The position numbers and the translations under genes were made by a program. From Mucilaginibacter sp. PAMC 26640 (GTDB lineage: Bacteria > Bacteroidota > Bacteroidia > Sphingobacteriales > Sphingobacteriaceae), in assembly GCA_001596135.1 (NCBI GenBank), contig CP014773.1, positions 4,216,001 to 4,280,000 on the forward strand: a DNA stretch of 64,000 nt, in the 5' to 3' direction. Of this stretch, positions 42,530 through 50,828 are shown piece by piece (position 1 is the stretch's first letter; every line of letters starts with the position of its first letter). The notes under the pieces were generated by a model, which saw only the letters and a list, made by a program, of their open reading frames with translations, made no database searches and was not told the origin of the DNA.

Positions 42530-43918
42530 ATGGACTACGATTTAATTGTTATTGGTTCTGGCCCGGGCGGCTACGTTGCCGCTATACGCGCTTCACAACT
42601 GGGTTTAAAAACCGCTATAGTTGAAAAAGAATCATTAGGTGGAGTTTGCCTTAACTGGGGCTGCATACCTACAAAGGCGCTTTTAAAAAGCGCCCAGGTT
42701 TTTGAATATCTTAATCATGCTGCCGATTACGGTATTACAACCCAGGGCGGCGAAGTGAACTTTGAAGCCATGATTAAAAGGAGCCGCGGCGTTGCCGATG
42801 GCATGAGCAAAGGTGTTCAGTTCCTTATGAAGAAAAATAAGATAGATGTAATTATAGGCTACGGATCGTTGAAAAGCAAGAATACTGTAGCTGTTAAAAT
42901 TGCTGATGGATCTACCAAAGAATTTACTGCTAAAAATATTATCCTGGCAACAGGTGGCCGCTCCCGCGAGTTGCCAAATCTTAAACAGGATGGTAAAAAA
43001 ATAGTCGGCTATCGGCAGGCCATGATTCTGCCTCAAAAACCGGCATCAATGGTGATCGTGGGTTCTGGTGCTATCGGCATCGAATTTGCCTACCTATATA
43101 ATGCCATCGGTGTAAAGGTAACGGTTGTAGAATTTTTAGATAACATCGTTCCATTAGAGGATGAGGAAATCTCCAAAGGATTGTTGCGGATACTCAAAAA
43201 ACAAGGCATCAATATCATGACCGGCTCTACTGTCGAGTCTGTTGATACAAATGGCGAGGGTTGCCGGGTAAATGTGAAAACAGCCAGCGGCAACATCGTG
43301 CTGGAAGCTGATATCGTATTGTCTGCAATTGGTATCTCCACCAATATTGAAGGAATTGGCCTTGAAGAAAACGGAGTTAAAACCGATAAGGGCAAAGTGA
43401 TAGTTGATGATTTCTACAAAACCAATGTAGATGGCGTTTACGCCATTGGCGATATCGTTAAAGGCCAGGCCCTGGCACACGTAGCATCTGCCGAAGGCAT
43501 TATTTGTGTAGAAAAGATTGCAGGCCATAATCCTGAGCCTTTGAACTACAATAACATTCCGGGTTGTACCTATTGCTCTCCAGAAGTTGCATCGGTTGGC
43601 TATACCGAGAAAGGCGCCAAAGAAGCAGGTTACGATATTAAAGTAGGTAAGTTCCCATTCTCAGCATCTGGTAAAGCAAGTGCTGCCGGTGCAAAAGATG
43701 GTTTTGTGAAACTAATCTTTGATGCAAAATACGGTGAATTCCTTGGCGCACACATGCTGGGTGCCAACGTTACCGAAATGATTGCTGAAGTAGTTACAGC
43801 GCGCAAGCTGGAAGCCACAGGGCACGAGATCATCAAATCGGTGCACCCGCACCCTACCATGAGCGAGGCTGTAATGGAAGCCGCAGCTGATGCGTATGGC
43901 GAAGTGATCCACTTATAA
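42530..43918 (+). CDS. lpdA: Dihydrolipoyl dehydrogenase (E3)
   Basis: The 462-residue flavoprotein reoxidises dihydrolipoamide in 2-oxo-acid dehydrogenase and glycine-cleavage complexes. It has the FAD-binding VIGSGPGGYVAAI (7-19), redox disulfide GGVCLNWGCIPTK (Cys40, Cys45), NAD-binding VIVGSGAIGIEFA, and C-terminal HPHPTMSE with active-site His441 and Glu446. No E1 or E2 genes are nearby, so it may serve several complexes. It stands alone with its own 19-bp-stem terminator. Confidence 0.97.
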   Translation: MDYDLIVIGSGPGGYVAAIRASQLGLKTAIVEKESLGGVCLNWGCIPTKALLKSAQVFEYLNHAADYGITTQGGEVNFEAMIKRSRGVADGMSKGVQFLMKKNKIDVIIGYGSLKSKNTVAVKIADGSTKEFTAKNIILATGGRSRELPNLKQDGKKIVGYRQAMILPQKPASMVIVGSGAIGIEFAYLYNAIGVKVTVVEFLDNIVPLEDEEISKGLLRILKKQGINIMTGSTVESVDTNGEGCRVNVKTASGNIVLEADIVLSAIGISTNIEGIGLEENGVKTDKGKVIVDDFYKTNVDGVYAIGDIVKGQALAHVASAEGIICVEKIAGHNPEPLNYNNIPGCTYCSPEVASVGYTEKGAKEAGYDIKVGKFPFSASGKASAAGAKDGFVKLIFDAKYGEFLGAHMLGANVTEMIAEVVTARKLEATGHEIIKSVHPHPTMSEAVMEAAADAYGEVIHL

Positions 43919-43932
43919 GATAATAAAGAATT

Positions 43933-43977
43933 AAAAATAAAGCCGTATCTGTTCAATGCAGATACGGCTTTATTTTT
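43933..43977 (+). terminator. Strong intrinsic terminator of lpdA
   Basis: Perfect 19-bp arms (starting aaaaataaagccg, 43933-43951, and 43959-43977) surround a 7-nt loop, with T-rich sequence on the 3' side. Confidence 0.93.
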
Positions 43978-44001
43978 ACAGGGAGATTTTAATTGAAAAA
44001 C

Positions 44002-44034
44002 AAAGCCGCCTTTACCATGGGTAAAAGCGGCTTT
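44002..44034 (-). terminator. Intrinsic terminator of the carboxylesterase gene
   Basis: Arms aaagccgcctttacc and ggtaaaagcggcttt pair with one mismatch around a 3-nt loop, followed on the minus strand by TGTTTTT. It lies 20 nt past the esterase stop. Confidence 0.8.
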
Positions 44035-44053
44035 CACGTGTTGCTATTGCTAA

Positions 44054-45688
44054 TTATTTTGAATATTCTTTATCAAGAAATAAATAACGATTTCTTAGCT
44101 GGCTATTTTCTTTTTCTAACTGGGTTTTAACGGTTATATTGATGAACGAGACCGGGCTGCCTTTAGTGTTTGCAGTCCACTTTGGCACTCCTGTACCATT
44201 AGGATTTCCTGTCTTGACAAAATTAGCGAAATAAGTTTCCATTGTGTTGGATACGCTGTAATCCGCAGGCTTCCAGGCATACACTTCATTGGTTGCCAAA
44301 TTACCCATAGCATACTCTATTTCTGATGCATGTGCCGCACCAACGTAGGGCTCGGTTGTTTTAACAACTGGCTTAGCCGGATCGGCCTTGGTTACACCAC
44401 CTGCCAGCCCGGCTGTAGCGCCAGCCATTTTAACAGTCATTGGTGGCCTTGGGTGCGAAAACAAATATCGGTAAACTGGTCTGCCGCTGGTTTCTGCATG
44501 CAGGTCTGCCCATTTCCAGGTACTGTAGGAAATAAAGCGATCACTGGCCAGCTCTGTTGCAGATTTAATTACTTCTTTTTCATCCGCTCCGGGGTAAAGC
44601 TTCAAAACCTCTTCCGCCCTGTCGCCATAAAACGACTTTAATTGCGCCAGGTAGTTTTCCGGTGATGGTGCCTTGCCATACATCACCGCCTGAAATGGGA
44701 TCTCGGCATTGTTCCAGCCAACAAGTAACGGCACTTTAGCCTGCTCACCGGCGGCAAACGAATCTGACGGTTTTTTTGTCAAAAAGTAGCCATCTACCGT
44801 ACCTGACGATAATGGCGGCATGCCGGGCTTTGATGCATCCTCCAGCAAGTCGGCTGCAGGTAATGCTCGCAGGGCAGCTAAGGATGTGGCACCTGTTTTA
44901 TCGCCAAATTTCACTCCATTGGCTTCCGCATCCGCCAGCGGGATAGCTGCTAAGGTAGGTTTTATCATCGCGCCACTTTCTCCGATGGCACCTGCAATCA
45001 GATCCTTCGATAAAGGTGATACCATCTGCGCAGATACCGCAATGGAGCCTGCCGACTCCCCTGCTATCGTAACCCGTTTAGGGTCGCCTCCAAATTTCGC
45101 TATGTTAGCTTGCACCCAACGCAATGCAGCATTCTGATCCAATAAACCGTAGTTGCCTGATGAGTGATGCGGTGATTCTTTACTCAACTCGGGATGCGCC
45201 ATAAAGCCAAACGCCCCGAGGCGATAATTTACGGTTAGCGCGATTATCCCTCTTTTTGCCATACTCTCGCCATCGTACCGGGCTTCTGAACCATCACCGG
45301 CAACAAAGCCTCCGCCATAAAAATATACCAGCACCGGTAGTTTGGTTGCTGATGAATTGGCCGGTTTCCAAACATTCAAATAAAGGCAATCTTCACTCAT
45401 TCCCGGGGATCTGAACCCCATATCGCCAAATACTTTCTTTTGCATCGGGTTGTAGCCAAAGGCATCGCACTTCCGCACACCGCCCCAGTTATTTACCGGC
45501 TGCGGATCTTTCCACCTCAATTCTCCTATCGGCGGTTGCGCAAATGGAATTCCCTTGTAGCTAATTACGCCGGATTTTTCCGTTACGCCCTCTAGTACTC
45601 CGTTTACAATCTTAATTTGAGTACTTTTTTGAGCAAATGCTATCGTGCAAGTTAGCTGCGCGATCAAAACGAAAGTTATTTTTTTCAT
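44054..45688 (-). CDS. Exported type-B carboxylesterase
   Basis: The 544-residue alpha/beta hydrolase has a signal peptide (1-19). The family signatures are KGIPFAQPPIGELRWK, EDCLYLNVWKP, the oxyanion segment FYGGGF and the nucleophile elbow GESAGS (Ser212). A His in GAAHASEIEYAMG is the likely catalytic base. An insert near residues 420-445 (Gly/Ala/Pro/Lys/Thr) looks like a flexible loop. Type-B esterases hydrolyse varied carboxylic esters; the substrate here is unknown. It stands alone and is divergent from the SelW-like gene. Confidence 0.92.
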   Translation of the reverse strand: MKKITFVLIAQLTCTIAFAQKSTQIKIVNGVLEGVTEKSGVISYKGIPFAQPPIGELRWKDPQPVNNWGGVRKCDAFGYNPMQKKVFGDMGFRSPGMSEDCLYLNVWKPANSSATKLPVLVYFYGGGFVAGDGSEARYDGESMAKRGIIALTVNYRLGAFGFMAHPELSKESPHHSSGNYGLLDQNAALRWVQANIAKFGGDPKRVTIAGESAGSIAVSAQMVSPLSKDLIAGAIGESGAMIKPTLAAIPLADAEANGVKFGDKTGATSLAALRALPAADLLEDASKPGMPPLSSGTVDGYFLTKKPSDSFAAGEQAKVPLLVGWNNAEIPFQAVMYGKAPSPENYLAQLKSFYGDRAEEVLKLYPGADEKEVIKSATELASDRFISYSTWKWADLHAETSGRPVYRYLFSHPRPPMTVKMAGATAGLAGGVTKADPAKPVVKTTEPYVGAAHASEIEYAMGNLATNEVYAWKPADYSVSNTMETYFANFVKTGNPNGTGVPKWTANTKGSPVSFINITVKTQLEKENSQLRNRYLFLDKEYSK

Positions 45689-45717
45689 GAAGATTTATAA
45701 GTTGGTTGGTGATTACC

Positions 45718-45748
45718 TTGTAAAGATATTCAATAATGTTTATCTTTC
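45718..45748 (+). promoter_or_regulatory. Candidate promoter of the SelW-like gene
   Basis: TTG (45718-45720) and TATCTTTC (45741-45748) are separated by 20 nt, close to the TTG/TAnnTTTG pattern, and end 6 nt before the ATG at 45755. Confidence 0.5.
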
Positions 45749-45754
45749 AGGTAA

Positions 45755-46033
45755 ATGAAACCCACCGTACGAATTGAATATTGCCCAAAATGCAATTGGA
45801 TGATGAGAGCCGCTTATATGGCGCAGGAATTACTTACTACTTTTAGCGATGAACTTTACGGCATAACATTGCAACCAAGCGAAACATCCGGCCGTTATAC
45901 AATTTATGTAAATGACAGGGAGATATTCGATCGGAAAAAGCAGGGACGTTTCCCGGAAATTAAGGAACTAAAACAGCTGGTGAGAGACGTGGTCAATCCT
46001 GAAAAAAGCTTGGGCCATTCAGATAAACACTAA
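45755..46033 (+). CDS. SelT/SelW/SelH-type (Rdx) thioredoxin-like protein
   Basis: The 92-residue protein starts with RIEYCPKCNWMMRAAYMAQELL, so Cys10 and Cys13 form the CxxC motif of the Rdx family (a Cys replaces the Sec of animal SelW). The remainder shows a short thioredoxin-like beta-alpha pattern with GRYTIYVNDREIFDRKKQGRFPE. Family members are presumed redox proteins with no settled bacterial role. The Rrf2 regulator gene follows 69 nt later on the same strand, and it has its own -7-like box. Confidence 0.88.
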   Translation: MKPTVRIEYCPKCNWMMRAAYMAQELLTTFSDELYGITLQPSETSGRYTIYVNDREIFDRKKQGRFPEIKELKQLVRDVVNPEKSLGHSDKH

Positions 46034-46078
46034 AAATTGGGTTATGTTTACACATTATGCTTAACAAATTTGTTTGCG

Positions 46079-46086
46079 TAACTTTG
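46079..46086 (+). promoter_or_regulatory. Candidate -7 element (TAACTTTG) for the Rrf2 gene
   Basis: TAACTTTG fits TAnnTTTG and lies 16 nt before the ATG at 46103. No TTG is present at the usual distance upstream. Confidence 0.4.
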
Positions 46087-46102
46087 TCAATTATCTCAGT
46101 AG

Positions 46103-46537
46103 ATGTTATCGAAAAAAACTAAATACGCAATAAAGGCGCTGGTTGTCATGGGCAAAAATATGGATAAACCCCCCATGCAGATCTCAAAAATTGCCGAGCT
46201 GGAAAAAATCCCCAAGAAGTTTCTGGAACAGATCCTTTTAGATTTGCGCAATGCAGGTTTTCTGTATAGCAAAAAAGGCGCGGGCGGTGGCTACAGCCTT
46301 AATAAAGATCCAAAGGATATTTATCTCGTCAACATTATGCGTATTACTGATGGGCCGATAGCGATGGTACCCTGTGCCAGCCTCAACTTTTACCACAAAT
46401 GTGATGAATGCCACCAGGAACATACCTGCGGAATAAGGGACGTATTTATAGAAGTAAGGGATGCAACCTTAAAAATATTATCAGAAACCAGCGTGGCCGA
46501 TATTATAGGCCGGGAAACTACCTTAATCAATTTATAA
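46103..46537 (+). CDS. Rrf2-family transcriptional regulator
   Basis: The 144-residue protein has an N-terminal winged helix (LSKKTKYAIKALVVMGKN, then KKFLEQILLDLRNAGFLYSKKGAGGGYSL). Four cysteines occur at residues 91, 100, 103 and 109 (C-x8-C-x2-C-x5-C). This differs from the three-Cys C-x5-C-x5-C pattern of IscR, so the protein may bind an Fe-S cluster differently or sense another redox signal. Targets are unknown. Rrf2 proteins usually control sulfur, Fe-S or nitrosative-stress genes. Confidence 0.9.
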   Translation: MLSKKTKYAIKALVVMGKNMDKPPMQISKIAELEKIPKKFLEQILLDLRNAGFLYSKKGAGGGYSLNKDPKDIYLVNIMRITDGPIAMVPCASLNFYHKCDECHQEHTCGIRDVFIEVRDATLKILSETSVADIIGRETTLINL

Positions 46538-46554
46538 ACCTTTTTCGTAAATCA

Positions 46555-46583
46555 TTGCTGTAAAACATGTTGGTGTAAATTTG
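46555..46583 (+). promoter_or_regulatory. Candidate promoter of the exported methyltransferase gene
   Basis: TTG (46555-46557) and TAAATTTG (46576-46583) are 18 nt apart and match the Bacteroidota -33/-7 pattern. The -7 box ends 12 nt before the ATG at 46596. Confidence 0.55.
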
Positions 46584-46595
46584 CGTTAGATTAGC

Positions 46596-47309
46596 ATGCT
46601 CAACATTAAATTTGCGCTTGGTTTGCTCTCAGCTTTGGTTTTATCCAATGCGGCTCCACAGCAGCCCAAAGATTCAGTCTACACTTATCATACACCCACC
46701 CGTGATGGAAAAGGTAAATTTTACCAGGGCCGTGAAATTGCGCAGGTGATGAGTTTTGAAGGCGCGGCCTGGCTGGAACGCAATAACAGGCAACAAGAAG
46801 AAAACACAGAATTAGCCATATCTAAATTACCCATTGCTCCAAACAGCACCGTAGCAGATATTGGAGCAGGCACTGGTTATTACACCTTTCGCATTGCTTC
46901 TAAAGTGCCGCAGGGAAAAGTTTACGCGGTTGAGATTCAGAATGATGCCATCTCCTATTTAAAAAACAAAAGCCGCTCCTTAAAAAACAATAATATTATC
47001 GTGGTAAAAGGCAGCGAAAAATCACCAAACCTGCCAGCAAGTTCCATAGACCTGGCGATGATGGTTGACGTTTATCATGAATTGCTTTATCCGCGCGAAA
47101 TGTTGCAAGCGATTCGCAATGCGCTAAAGCCCGGCGGTAAACTTCTATTGCTGGAATATCGCGCGGAAGACCCGGCGGTAGCGATAAAAGAACTGCATAA
47201 GATGAGCGTAAAACAGGTAACCAAAGAGCTGGTGGCAAACGGCTTTCATCTGGTGCAGGATGGGGAATTTATGCCAATCCAGCACTTCTTGGTATATCAG
47301 AAAAATTGA
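46596..47309 (+). CDS. Class I SAM-dependent methyltransferase with signal-peptide-like N-terminus
   Basis: The 237-residue protein has a hydrophobic N-terminus (MLNIKFALGLLSALVLSNAAPQ) that looks like a signal peptide. A segment FYQGREIAQVMSFEGAAWLER follows, then a Rossmann methyltransferase core: VADIGAGTGYYTFRIA (SAM-binding motif I), VYAVEIQNDA, DLAMMVDVYHELLYP and LKPGGKLLLLEYR. The core is complete. A periplasmic location would be odd because SAM is cytoplasmic, so either the N-terminus is a membrane anchor or the protein works differently. The substrate is unknown. Confidence 0.8.
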   Translation: MLNIKFALGLLSALVLSNAAPQQPKDSVYTYHTPTRDGKGKFYQGREIAQVMSFEGAAWLERNNRQQEENTELAISKLPIAPNSTVADIGAGTGYYTFRIASKVPQGKVYAVEIQNDAISYLKNKSRSLKNNNIIVVKGSEKSPNLPASSIDLAMMVDVYHELLYPREMLQAIRNALKPGGKLLLLEYRAEDPAVAIKELHKMSVKQVTKELVANGFHLVQDGEFMPIQHFLVYQKN

Positions 47310-47344
47310 TAACTGGGAGGCTGTCCATCAGTCGAAGTGTGACA

Positions 47345-48853
47345 TTACTCGTTGATCTTCTCCGAAATATTTTTGATTGCCTCGTCCAGCCTTTTTGCAG
47401 AACTTAATAGATATTGCTCGCATCTTCTGTATTCCTGCAGATTGTTATCGCTGTGTTTGATGATATCCATTATGCCAAGTATATTGGTCAGATGCTTTCG
47501 CACTTCATGTGAGTTTATAAATGAAAGTTCGGCTTTTTTGGTTGCAAACAGTAACTGTTCGTAATGGCGCTTTTGCTTAACGTTACGGTAAATAAGTGCT
47601 ATCGCGATGATAATGAATGCAGCGGTTATAACCAAAAATATCAGCCAAAGCCGCTCACGTTCGTAAATTTCGGTTTGCTGAATATAAATATTTTCCGCTT
47701 CGTCTATCTTAATTTGCGAAGAAATATTACCTACCTGGGTTAGCCTCGCATTATTCTCCTGTGACTCCTTTAGCGCCAGCATAAAATTCTGAGCAGCCAG
47801 CTTTTCATCACCTCTTTTCTCCGCTATTTGTGCCAGCAATTCGTAGAGGTGATACTTTATCTCCGGATGATTATTGGCTGAAGCAATGATTAGCTGTTCA
47901 TCAATCTTTTTCTTAGCAGAATCAAGTTGGCCACTCATAAAATAGGCATCGGCCAGGTGCTGGTTCTCCAATTCATTATGAACGTAACCAGCATCTTGCA
48001 TCATGGCATTTATTTGCTTTATTGCCCCTGCATAGTTTCGTTTAAGTAAAGTGATATAATATGCGGTTCGCTGCCGATAATTAAAAATCTTGTAGTTTTT
48101 GTTACTCGGATCATTTAATTTTTTATGATAAACTTTCAGCGAATCAATTTTATCCATCCTGAAATAATTTTCAGATTTATTGTAGAAAATAACACTGGAC
48201 AGATTGTTGCGGGTCGTTTTATCTTTATAGACCAATAACCAAGCTTTATCAAGATAATTTAAAGATTCATTATAAAAACCTGATTTATAATAAAGATCTG
48301 AAATATTAATGGCAAGCGTGGCCTGTGGGCGATTGTCCTTTAGCCTGCTTCTTAAACTGGTGACCTCTTTCATCGCCATGCGATAACTATAAATAGCGCC
48401 AATAAAGTTACCCTGGTCTGTTTGTATAAAACCAAGATGGGTGTAAAGCTGGTAAAGCAGGTAAGCAGCATGCCGTTGATCAGCTTCCTGAATTGCCCGG
48501 GACATAGACCGTTCTGCACTTTTGAGGTCGTGCTGTTTGTACGCGGCAAAACTGGTCATAAATACTGCGTATATATCCCGATCAGCAACATTATTCCTCG
48601 CAAAAACCTGGTTAAAAGTATCTTGCACCGTTACAAGCTTATCATCAGCAGATGCCTGAAGATAGTTTTTCATAAAAACAATAAGCCTTTTTTGTCGTAG
48701 CAAATCATCTTTATAACCTATAATGTGTTCCAGTGTATCCTGATTTATTTTTGGCTGGCGCTGAGGCGTACGGATTTCAGCAAGTACATTTGCATGCACA
48801 GTAATAAACGAAATAAAAAGGAGAAGGCAAGTGATACAAAGCCTTTTTAGCAT
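47345..48853 (-). CDS. TPR membrane protein with histidine-kinase-like DHp segment but no ATPase domain
   Basis: The 502-residue protein has a signal peptide (1-21), a long helical region with tetratricopeptide-like repeats (about 60-380), a membrane helix (about 398-420) and a cytoplasmic coiled segment. It ends with HEVRKHLTNILGIMDIIKH (His449) and a second helix to residue 502. This looks like the dimerisation/phosphoacceptor hairpin of a histidine kinase. No HATPase domain follows, as the gene stops and the next gene is convergent. It might receive phosphate from, or dimerise with, another kinase. No response regulator is adjacent. Confidence 0.75.
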   Translation of the reverse strand: MLKRLCITCLLLFISFITVHANVLAEIRTPQRQPKINQDTLEHIIGYKDDLLRQKRLIVFMKNYLQASADDKLVTVQDTFNQVFARNNVADRDIYAVFMTSFAAYKQHDLKSAERSMSRAIQEADQRHAAYLLYQLYTHLGFIQTDQGNFIGAIYSYRMAMKEVTSLRSRLKDNRPQATLAINISDLYYKSGFYNESLNYLDKAWLLVYKDKTTRNNLSSVIFYNKSENYFRMDKIDSLKVYHKKLNDPSNKNYKIFNYRQRTAYYITLLKRNYAGAIKQINAMMQDAGYVHNELENQHLADAYFMSGQLDSAKKKIDEQLIIASANNHPEIKYHLYELLAQIAEKRGDEKLAAQNFMLALKESQENNARLTQVGNISSQIKIDEAENIYIQQTEIYERERLWLIFLVITAAFIIIAIALIYRNVKQKRHYEQLLFATKKAELSFINSHEVRKHLTNILGIMDIIKHSDNNLQEYRRCEQYLLSSAKRLDEAIKNISEKINE

Positions 48854-48942
48854 GCTGTATATTTTCTATAAATTTACGGTTGTAAGCGATAAATGCAAAC
48901 ATTCACTTGCGAAACTTATTTTGTAAAACCACGTAGAAATAC

Positions 48943-48971
48943 TTGCTTAATCAAAAAAAGTTATAACTTTG
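48943..48971 (+). promoter_or_regulatory. Candidate promoter of the 59-residue lipoprotein gene
   Basis: TTG (48943-48945) and TAACTTTG (48964-48971) are 18 nt apart, fitting the -33/-7 pattern. The start codon is at 49008, leaving a short untranslated leader. Confidence 0.55.
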
Positions 48972-49007
48972 CATTAATAATCATAATAATAATTAAACTT
49001 AGACCAA

Positions 49008-49187
49008 ATGAAAAAAATCGTATACTTAGTACTCGCTGTGGTAACTATTAGCGTTTACTCATGTCAGAAAGACAATACCTCTAAACTTAAAACAAGCTCA
49101 TCGTTAAAAACTAAAAGGGATACAACTCCTCCAGGTGCAGCGAGCAGATTGATCATTCAAAAAGATACAACTCCTCCAGGAAAATAA
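49008..49187 (+). CDS. 59-residue lipoprotein with two DTTPPG motifs
   Basis: I found this small gene by reading the gap; it starts MKKIVYLVLAVVTISVYSC, a signal peptide with a lipobox-like VYSC (Cys19). The mature part is short and basic, with the motif KRDTTPPG at about 36-43 and KDTTPPGK at the C-terminus. It is framed by a good promoter and a strong terminator, which supports a real, independently expressed gene. I recognise no family. Alternatively it may be a small secreted peptide precursor. Confidence 0.7.
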   Translation: MKKIVYLVLAVVTISVYSCQKDNTSKLKTSSSLKTKRDTTPPGAASRLIIQKDTTPPGK

Positions 49188-49204
49188 TTTATCCGGAGCA
49201 AAAT

Positions 49205-49238
49205 AAAAGCCTCTTTATGAAAATGAAGAGGCTTTTTT
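49205..49238 (+). terminator. Intrinsic terminator of the small lipoprotein gene
   Basis: Stem aaaagcctctt / aagaggctttt with a 10-nt loop and a run of six T residues, 18 nt past the stop codon. Confidence 0.9.
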
Positions 49239-49364
49239 ACTTTTAAAAGGTTTCCTGAAATGATAAGTGCCTGATGAAAGACTGATGTATTCAAACCCTG
49301 CGCTATTCAGCATGGCCAATTAATCTGACATATTCAAAACAGCACAGGGCGAGAAAGAAAACAC

Positions 49365-50084
49365 CTATAAATCAAACTTGTCCAATAGCTTCAACAACGT
49401 TTCAAAATCTTTAGGATATGGAGCATGTACCGTTATCTCTTCTTCATTCAATAGTTTAAAACTCACCTCGTAAGCATGTAAGGCAAAGCGTTTCATGATA
49501 GGCAGTTCTTCCTGATCTTTACCTAATTGATATTTACGTTTTAGCTTGGATAAATAAACGGGCAAGCCCTTATACATCTCATCGCCCGCAATAGATGCCC
49601 TCTGTGTAGCCAGGTGAATGCGGATCTGGTGCATCCGACCGGTAACGGGCCTGCACTCTACCAGAGTGTAATGCTTGTAATATTTCAGCGACTGAAACCA
49701 GGTTTCGGCACGTTTACCCTCCTGCCTGCTAATGGTTACACTTCCTTTGCCGACATTGAGAATCGGCAGGTCGATAAACAAATTGTCGAAAACGTGCGTT
49801 CCGTCTATGACAGCATGGTACACTTTTTTCACTTTTCGCCTTTCAAATTGCATGCTCACTGCACGATACGCTTCCGGGTTTTTAGCGACGATCAGGGCAC
49901 CCGACGTCTCCTTGTCTAAACGGTGACAGATCTGCGCATCATCAGTATACTGTTTTGCCAGCCGCAACATATTAATGTCACCACCTTCACGCTCATCCAA
50001 CGAACTGATAAAAGGTGGTTTATTCACCACAATAATATCATCGTTCTCGAATAAGATCAGGTCGGCAAATTTTGGAAATTTCAT
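49365..50084 (-). CDS. RluA-family RNA pseudouridine synthase
   Basis: The enzyme isomerises uridine to pseudouridine in rRNA or tRNA. I use ATG 50084 (MKFPKFADLILFEND, 239 residues); the longer frame starts at a TTG. The catalytic motif HRLDKETSG has Asp57. Further family segments are VVNKPPFISS, KVYHAVIDG and the C-terminal CRPVTGRMHQIRIHLA. No S4 domain is present, unlike RluC/RluD. The exact target base cannot be told from sequence. It is divergent from the lysine-rich protein gene. Confidence 0.92.
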   Translation of the reverse strand: MKFPKFADLILFENDDIIVVNKPPFISSLDEREGGDINMLRLAKQYTDDAQICHRLDKETSGALIVAKNPEAYRAVSMQFERRKVKKVYHAVIDGTHVFDNLFIDLPILNVGKGSVTISRQEGKRAETWFQSLKYYKHYTLVECRPVTGRMHQIRIHLATQRASIAGDEMYKGLPVYLSKLKRKYQLGKDQEELPIMKRFALHAYEVSFKLLNEEEITVHAPYPKDFETLLKLLDKFDL

Positions 50085-50227
50085 AGCCGGCAAAAATACG
50101 GTTTATATACGTAACCATTTGCATTGTTATGCAATGTGCTTGTAATGATAGTGATAAAACAAACATAACTGAGCCCTGTTGTCAATCAGATAAACTAATT
50201 GATCGAATTTACTTGGATACCGAAAAC

Positions 50228-50755
50228 ATGAGTACGGATAAAACACAACCTGAACATAAAGGCTTTTTCGAAAAGATAAAAGAAACGATCGGTGAATTTT
50301 GGGACGGCACCAAAGACACTGCAGAAGATGTAAAAGATATTTCCGAAGAGAAAATTGCAGATACAAATGAAAAAGCTGGCGTCAAAAAGACAATTGCAAA
50401 TAAAAACGCAAACGCTGCACTACCATCGGTATCTAAAAAAATAAGTAGTGCTACCGTTAAAACCAAAAAAGGTGTTGCAAAAAACAAAGCCACAACAGCG
50501 GATAAAACTAAGGAAGTAAATGTAAATGCAACGAATAACGCAATTACTGTTGAGAGCAAAAAGGATAGTAAGTTAGAAGCTATTGAGGCCAACTCCAAAG
50601 CGGCCCCTGATGTAGTAAAGAAAAATTTAATTAAAGTGAAAAAAGAAATATCAGGTAAAACGGATGAAGCAGCTATAACAGTAACACCGAGCGTAACTGC
50701 GGATCAAAAGTCCGCGTCAGTTAAAACTGCCAAAGCTAAATCAGCTCCGCAATAA
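50228..50755 (+). CDS. Lysine-rich low-complexity protein, histone-H1-like composition
   Basis: I start at ATG 50228 (MSTDKTQPEHKGFFEK, 175 residues), because the upstream extension from 50129 is Cys-rich and unlike the rest. The first 50 residues are amphipathic and acidic-basic mixed (FFEKIKETIGEFWDGTKDTAEDVKD), resembling YtxH or gas-vesicle-associated helices. The rest is dominated by Lys, Ala, Thr, Val and Ser, like histone H1-type tails. No family is assigned. It is followed by a terminator shared with the response regulator gene. Confidence 0.65.
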   Translation: MSTDKTQPEHKGFFEKIKETIGEFWDGTKDTAEDVKDISEEKIADTNEKAGVKKTIANKNANAALPSVSKKISSATVKTKKGVAKNKATTADKTKEVNVNATNNAITVESKKDSKLEAIEANSKAAPDVVKKNLIKVKKEISGKTDEAAITVTPSVTADQKSASVKTAKAKSAPQ

Positions 50756-50789
50756 AATGCTGCAAAAGTTCAAAGGAGCGATTAAAACG

Positions 50790-50826
50790 AAACGCCTCCG
50801 GAATTAATCATCTGGAGGCGTTTTTT
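50790..50826. terminator. Intrinsic terminator between the Lys-rich gene and response regulator
   Basis: Arms aaacgcctcc (50790-50799) and ggaggcgttt (50814-50823) pair perfectly around a 14-nt loop with T residues after it. It serves the plus-strand gene and may also serve the converging one. Confidence 0.88.
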
Positions 50827-50828
50827 AT

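Noticed and set aside
50129..50227. Cys-rich N-terminal extension of the lysine-rich protein (MQCACNDSDK...)
   Set aside because: Its composition differs from the rest, and the ATG at 50228 gives a coherent helical start.
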